64,000 bases of DNA from Nectonema munidae (lineage: Eukaryota; Nematomorpha; Nectonematoida; Nectonematidae). The stretch is from assembly GCA_030549495.1 (NCBI GenBank), contig JAUIRK010000567.1:1086001-1150000 (forward strand). The letters are read 5' to 3'. Under the pieces are notes generated by a model. It did no database searches. It had not been told where the DNA came from and worked only from the letters and a program-made list of their open reading frames with translations. Made by a program: the position numbers and the translations under genes. Shown piece after piece: positions 58,560 to 64,000 of this stretch; positions within the stretch are counted from its first letter, which is position 1, and every line of letters starts with the position of its first letter.

Positions 58560-61500
58560 GAATAAACATGCAGGCGCAAACAGGTAACACTCAAACGCAG
58601 GCTGTTACAAACAGAGAGCACTCAAACACAGGCATTAATAAACAAAGAGCACTAAATCAACAGGGAGCATCCAAACACAATCAGACACAAACAACGAGGG
58701 CAAGGAGAAAAGGGAGCACTTAAACACATCCAGGCACTCAAACAAAGCGAGCACCCGATACAGTCAGGCACAAACTGGGTGGACTTAACCACATACAAGC
58801 ACTTAAACAGATTTAGGCACAAAAAGGGAACACAGGCAAGTACCAACAGAGGGCACTCAAACACAGGCAGGAACAAACAACGAGCACTCTATTAACAGGG
58901 AGCACCCAAACACAGGCAGGCACAAACAAGGAGCACTTAAACACATGTAGGACTTAAACAATAGTCATGCAGAAACAAGGAGCACTTAAACACAGGCAGG
59001 CACTCAAATAGGAAGAACCCAACACACGCAGGTACAAAAAGGGTTGACTTAAACACAGGGAGCACTTAAACAGAGACAGGCACAAAAAGAGAGCACTTTA
59101 ACACAGGCAAACACCAACAGGGGGCATTCAAACAAGCAGGCATAAACAGGAAGCACTCAAACATGGGGCACTATAACACAGGCAGACAAACAAGGAGCAC
59201 TCAAACACAGGCTGGCACAAACAGTGAACACATACAAGCTCCAACAGGGAGCACTTAAACAGATTCAAGCACAAAAAGGGAGCACTTTAACACAAAAAGC
59301 ACCAACAAAAGGCACTCAAACACAGGAAGAACATACAGGCAAAAACAGGGAGCACTCAATCAACAGGGAGCACCCAAACACGGTCAGGCACAAACAAGAG
59401 CCACTTAAACACAGGTAGGACTTAAACAATAAGCAGGCAGAAACAGGGAGCACTTAAACACAGGCAGGCACTCAAATAGGGAGAACCCTACATACGCAGG
59501 CACAAACAAGGTGGAATTAAACACAGGCAGGCACAAACAGCGAGCACTTAGACCCAGGCAGGCGCAAACAGGTAACACTCAAACGCAGGCAGTTACAAAC
59601 AGAGAGCACTCAAACACAGGCATTAACAAACAACAAGCATTAAATCAACACAGTCAGACACAAACAAGGAGAGAAGGGAGCACTTAAACACAGGCAGGCA
59701 CTCAAACACAGCGAGCACCCGACACAGGCAGGCACAAACAGTGTGGACTTAACCAAATGCAAGCACAGATTTAGGCACAAAAATGGAACACTTAAACACA
59801 GGCAAGTACGAACAGAGGGAACTCAAAAACACATAGGCAAAATAGGGAGCACTCAAACACAGGCAGGAACAAACAACGAGCACTCTATCAACAGGGAGCA
59901 CCCAAACACAGGCAGGCACAAACAAGGAGCACTTAAACACAGGTAGGACTTAAACAATAGTCAAGCAGAAACAAGGAGCACTTAAACACAGGCAGGCACT
60001 CAAACAGGGAGAACCCAACACACGCAGGCACAAATAGGGTTAAGTTAAACACAGGCAGCCACAAACAGGGAGCACTTAAACAGAGACAGGGACAAAAATA
60101 GACACTTTAACACAGGCAAACACCAACAGGGGGCATTCAAACACAAGCAGTCATAAACAGGAGGCACTCAAACATGGGACACTATAACACAGGCAGACAC
60201 AAACACGGAGCACTCAAATGCAGGCAGGTTCAAACAAGGCCTCAAACAGGAAAAACCCAACACACGCAGGTACAAACAGGGTGGACTCAAACACAGGCAG
60301 GCACAAACAAGGAGCACTCAAACACAGGCTGGCACAAACAGGGAACACTTAAACACATGCAAGCTCAAACAGCGAGTACTTAAACAGATTCAGCCCAAAA
60401 AGGGAGCACTATAACACAGGCTACAACCAACTGACGGCACTAAAACACAGGAAGCACATACAGGCAAAAACAGGGAGCACTCAAACAAAGGCAGGAACAA
60501 ACGACGAGCACTCAATCAACAGAGAGCACCCAAACACGGTCAGGCACAAACAAGGGGCACTTAAACACAGGTAGGACTTAAACAATAAGCAGGAAGAAAT
60601 AGGGACCACTTAAATAGAGGCAGGCAATCAAATAGGAAGAACCCAACATACGCAAGCACAAACAAGGTGGAATTAAATACAGGCAGGGCCAAACAGCGAG
60701 CACTTAGACATAGGCAGGCGCAAACAGGTAACACTCAAACACAGGCAGTTACAAACAGAGAGCACTCAAACACAGGCATTAACAAATAACGAGCACTAAA
60801 TCAACAGGCAGCATCCAAACACAGTTAGACACAAACAACGAGGGCAAGGAGAAAAGGGAACACTTAAACACAGGCAGGCACTCAAACACAGGGTGCACCC
60901 AACACAGGCAGGCACAAACAGGGTGGACTTAACCACATGCAAGCACTTAAACAGATTTAATCACTAAAAGGGAACACTTAAACACAGGCAAGTACCAACA
61001 GAGGGCACTCAAACACAGGCAAAATAGGGAGCATTCAAACACAGGCAGGAACAAACAACGAGCACTCTATCAACAGTGAGCACTCAAACACAGGCAGGCA
61101 CAAACAAGGAGCACTTAAACACAGGTAGGACTTAAACAATAGTAAAGCAGAAACAAGGAGCACTTTTAAACACAGGCAGCCACTCAAACAGGGAAAACCC
61201 AACACACGCAGGCACAAACAGGGTTGACTAAAACACAGGCAGGCACAAACAGGGAACACTTAAACAGAGACAGGCACAAAAAGGGAGCACTTTAGTACAG
61301 GGAAACACCAACAGGTGGCATTCAAACACAATCAGGCATAATCAGGAGGCACTCAAACATAGGGTACTATAACACAGGCAGACACAAACAAGGAGCACTC
61401 AAACACAGGTAGGCTCAAAAAGAGAACACTCAAACACAGTGAGCACCCGACACAGGCAGGCACAAACAGGGTGGACTTAACCACCTGCAAGCACTTAAAC

Positions 61501-64000
61501 AGATTTAGGCACAAAAAGGGAACACTTAAATACACACAGGCAAAATAGGGAGCACTCAAACACAGACAGTAACAACAACGAGCACTCTATTAACAGGGAG
61601 CACCCAAACACAGGCAGGCTCAAACAGGAAGCACTCAAACACAGACAGGCACAAACAGGGTTGACTTAAACACAGGCAGGCAGAAAAAGGGAGCACTTTA
61701 ACACAGGCAAGCACCAACAGGGGGCTTTCAAAAACAAACAGGCATAAACAGGAGATACTTAAACATGGGGCACTATAACACAGGCAGACACAAACAAGGA
61801 GCACCCAAACACAGGCAGGCTCAAAAAGAGAGCACTCAAACACAGGCAGGCACTAACAGGGAGGACTTAAACACAGGCTGGCACAAACAGGGAACACTTA
61901 AACACATGCAAGCTCAAACCCGGAGCACTTAAACAGATTCAGCCACAAAAAGGGAGCACTTTAACACAGGCAAGCACCAACAGAGGGCACTCAAACACAG
62001 GAAGGCACAAACAGGAAGCACATACAGGCAAAATCAGGGAGCACTCAAACACAGGCAGGAACAAACTGTGAGCCCTCAATCAACCGGAAGCACCCAAACA
62101 CCGTCAGGCACAAACAATGAGCACTTAAACACAGGTAGCACTTAAACAATTAGCAGGCAGAAACAGGGAGCACAACACAGGCAGGCACTCAAATAGGGAG
62201 AACCCAACATACGCAGCACAAACAAGGTGGAATTAAACACAGGCAGGCACAAACAGCTAGCACTTAGACACAGGCAGACGCAAAGAGATAACACTCAAAC
62301 GCAGGCAGTTACAAACAGAGAGCACTCAAACACAGGCATTAACAAACAACGAGCACTAAATCAACAGGGAGCATCCAAACACAGTCAGACACAAACAACG
62401 AGGACAAGGAGAGAAGGGAGCACTTAAAAATAGGCAGGCACTCAAAAACAGCGAGCACTCGACACAGGCAGGCACAAACAGTGTGGACTTAACCACATGC
62501 AAGCACTTATACAGATTTAGTCACAAAAAGGGAACACTTAAACACAGGGAAGTACCAACAGAGGGCACTCAAACACACATAGGCAAAATAGGGAGCACTC
62601 AAACACAGGCAGGAACAAACAATGAGCACTCTATCAACAAGGAGCACCCAAACACAGGCAGGCATAAACAAGGAGCACATAAACACAGGTAGGACTTAAA
62701 CAATAGTCAGACAGAAACAAGGAGCAATTAAACACAGGCAGGCACTCAAACAGGGAGAACCAAACACACACAGGCACAAATAGGGTTAACTTAAACACAG
62801 GCAGGCACAAACAGGGAGCATTTAATCAGAGACAGGCACAAAAAGGGAGCACTTTAGCACGGGTAAAAACCAACAGGGGGCATTCAAACACAAGCAGGCA
62901 TAAACAGGAGGCACTTAAACGCAAGCACAAACAGGGGCACTGAAATAGATTCAGGAATAAAAAGGGAGCACTTTAACACAGGCAAGCACCAACAGGGGCG
63001 ACTCAAACACAGGAACGCACAAAAAAGGAGGAATCAAACAGAGGCAGGCACAAACAGAAGGCACTCAAACACATCCAGTGCACAAATATGGGGCACTCAA
63101 GCACAGGCAGACACAAACAGGGAGCACTTAAATAACAGGCAGGCAAAAAGAGGAGGCACTCAAACAGAGGCAGGCACATACATGGGGCACTATAACACAG
63201 ACAAACACAAACAAGTAGCACTCAAACACAGGCAGGCTCAAATAGGGAGCACTAACACACAGGCAGGCACAAATAGGGAGAACTAAAACACAGACAGGCC
63301 AAAACAGGGAACACTTAAACACATACAAGCACAAACATGGAACAATTAAACAGATTCAGGCACAAAAAGAAGCATTTTAACACAAGCCAGCACCCACAGA
63401 GGGCACTCAAACACAGAAAGCAAAAACAGGAAGCACTCAAACACATACAGGCAAAAAAGAGCACTCAAACACAGGTAGGAACAAACAACTAGCATTCACT
63501 CAACAGAGAGCACCCAAACACGGTCAGGCACATACAAGGAGCACTTAAACACACAGGAAGGCCCAAACATGGAGGACTCAAACACAGGCAGGCAGAAACA
63601 GGAGGCACTATAACACAGGTAGACACAAACACGGAGCACTCTAAGGGAGGCAGGCTCAAACAGGGAAACCCAACACACGCAGGTACAAACAGGGTGGACT
63701 TAAACACACGCAGGCACAAACAGGGAGCACTTAAACAGATTCAGGCTCAAAAAGGGAGTACTTTAACACAGGCAAGCACCAACAAGGGGCATTCAAACAC
63801 AGGAAGGCACAAGCAGGCAAAAACAAGAGGGACTCAAACATGGGGCACTATAATACAGGCAGACACAAATAAAGAGCACTCAAACACAGGCAGGTTCAAA
63901 CAGGAAGCACTCAAACACAGGCATGCACAAACAGAGAGCACTCAAACACAGGCAGGCACAAACAGGGAGGATTTAAACACAGCCAGGCACAAACAGGGAA
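58560..64000. repeat. 31-bp minisatellite array, at least 5.4 kb, running off the window
   Basis: Roughly 175 degenerate units of 31 bp, consensus near AAACACAGGCAGGCACAAAC plus AGGGAGCACTC, all in one direction. The plus strand is A/C/G with few T. Variant units recur in blocks: GTAACACTCAAAC.CAGGC.G begins at 58584, 59572, 60728 and 62288 (spacing 988, 1156, 1560 bp), and GGACTTAAACAATA variants recur at least seven times. So there is higher-order structure of unequal length. The long minus-strand frames here are products of the repeat. Confidence 0.95.

Noticed and set aside
58652-63719. Many minus- and plus-strand frames of 60-95 codons with Cys/Leu/Pro or His/Thr/Gln repeats.
   Set aside because: They follow from the 31-bp satellite (three units make 93 nt, 31 codons). 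No start context, domain or non-repeat sequence supports a protein.

Overview
The window is AT-rich DNA from an animal, very probably an arthropod. A caligid-type copepod is my guess, based on composition and transposon load, and nothing here proves it. It is dominated by one host gene on the minus strand. I reassembled this gene by hand from 16 small exons with GT/AG borders. It encodes a CIP4/TOCA/FBP17 family protein (F-BAR, HR1, SH3) of about 622 aa. Its start codon lies in a 24-nt coding exon at 55858-55881 and its stop codon at 589-591, so the coding span is about 55 kb. The exon phases add up exactly to 623 codons. Short introns are 50-75 bp; intron 1 (17.5 kb), intron 3 (13.4 kb) and intron 4 (9.2 kb) are swollen by transposons. 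At the left edge the last coding exon of an unrecognised plus-strand gene runs towards it, and a palindromic AATAAATTTATT between the two offers a poly(A) signal on each strand.

Nearly everything else is mobile or repetitive DNA inside the introns of this gene. 2.6-5.1 kb: a pogo/Tigger transposon with a long open, GC-rich transposase. 11-14.3 kb: a decayed LINE with zinc knuckles, endonuclease and RT. 16-19.6 kb: two copies of a minisatellite-bearing element flanking local tandem duplications, with a 50-bp perfect inverted repeat next to a second LINE fragment. 21.3-23.7 kb: a third LINE. 26.6-28.8 kb: a second, different Tigger element, broken and with a small intron. 30-31.3 kb: a hAT transposase relic. 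31.4-32.6 kb: a foldback element. 32.7-36.6 kb: nested hAT-type elements, the inner one with a perfect 8-bp target duplication, carrying a piggyBac-like MITE that has inserted into its own kind.

37-55 kb is intron 1 of the gene. It holds several MITEs, a tRNA-derived SINE family (at least three copies), a hAT relic containing a Tc1/mariner (IS630-type) element, and a hAT-type MITE that itself contains a piggyBac-like MITE and another hAT-type MITE. 55.9-58.5 kb is the upstream flank, with one possible foreign exon near 56.8 kb. From about 58.56 kb to the window end lies a degenerate 31-bp minisatellite of at least 5.4 kb, with higher-order structure and strong strand asymmetry.

No operon, CRISPR array, rRNA or functional tRNA was seen, and no LTR retroelement or Polinton was recognised. 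The best leads are the complete gene model, the PCNA-box-like ends of the two Tigger transposases, the self-nested piggyBac-like MITE and the upstream 31-bp satellite.
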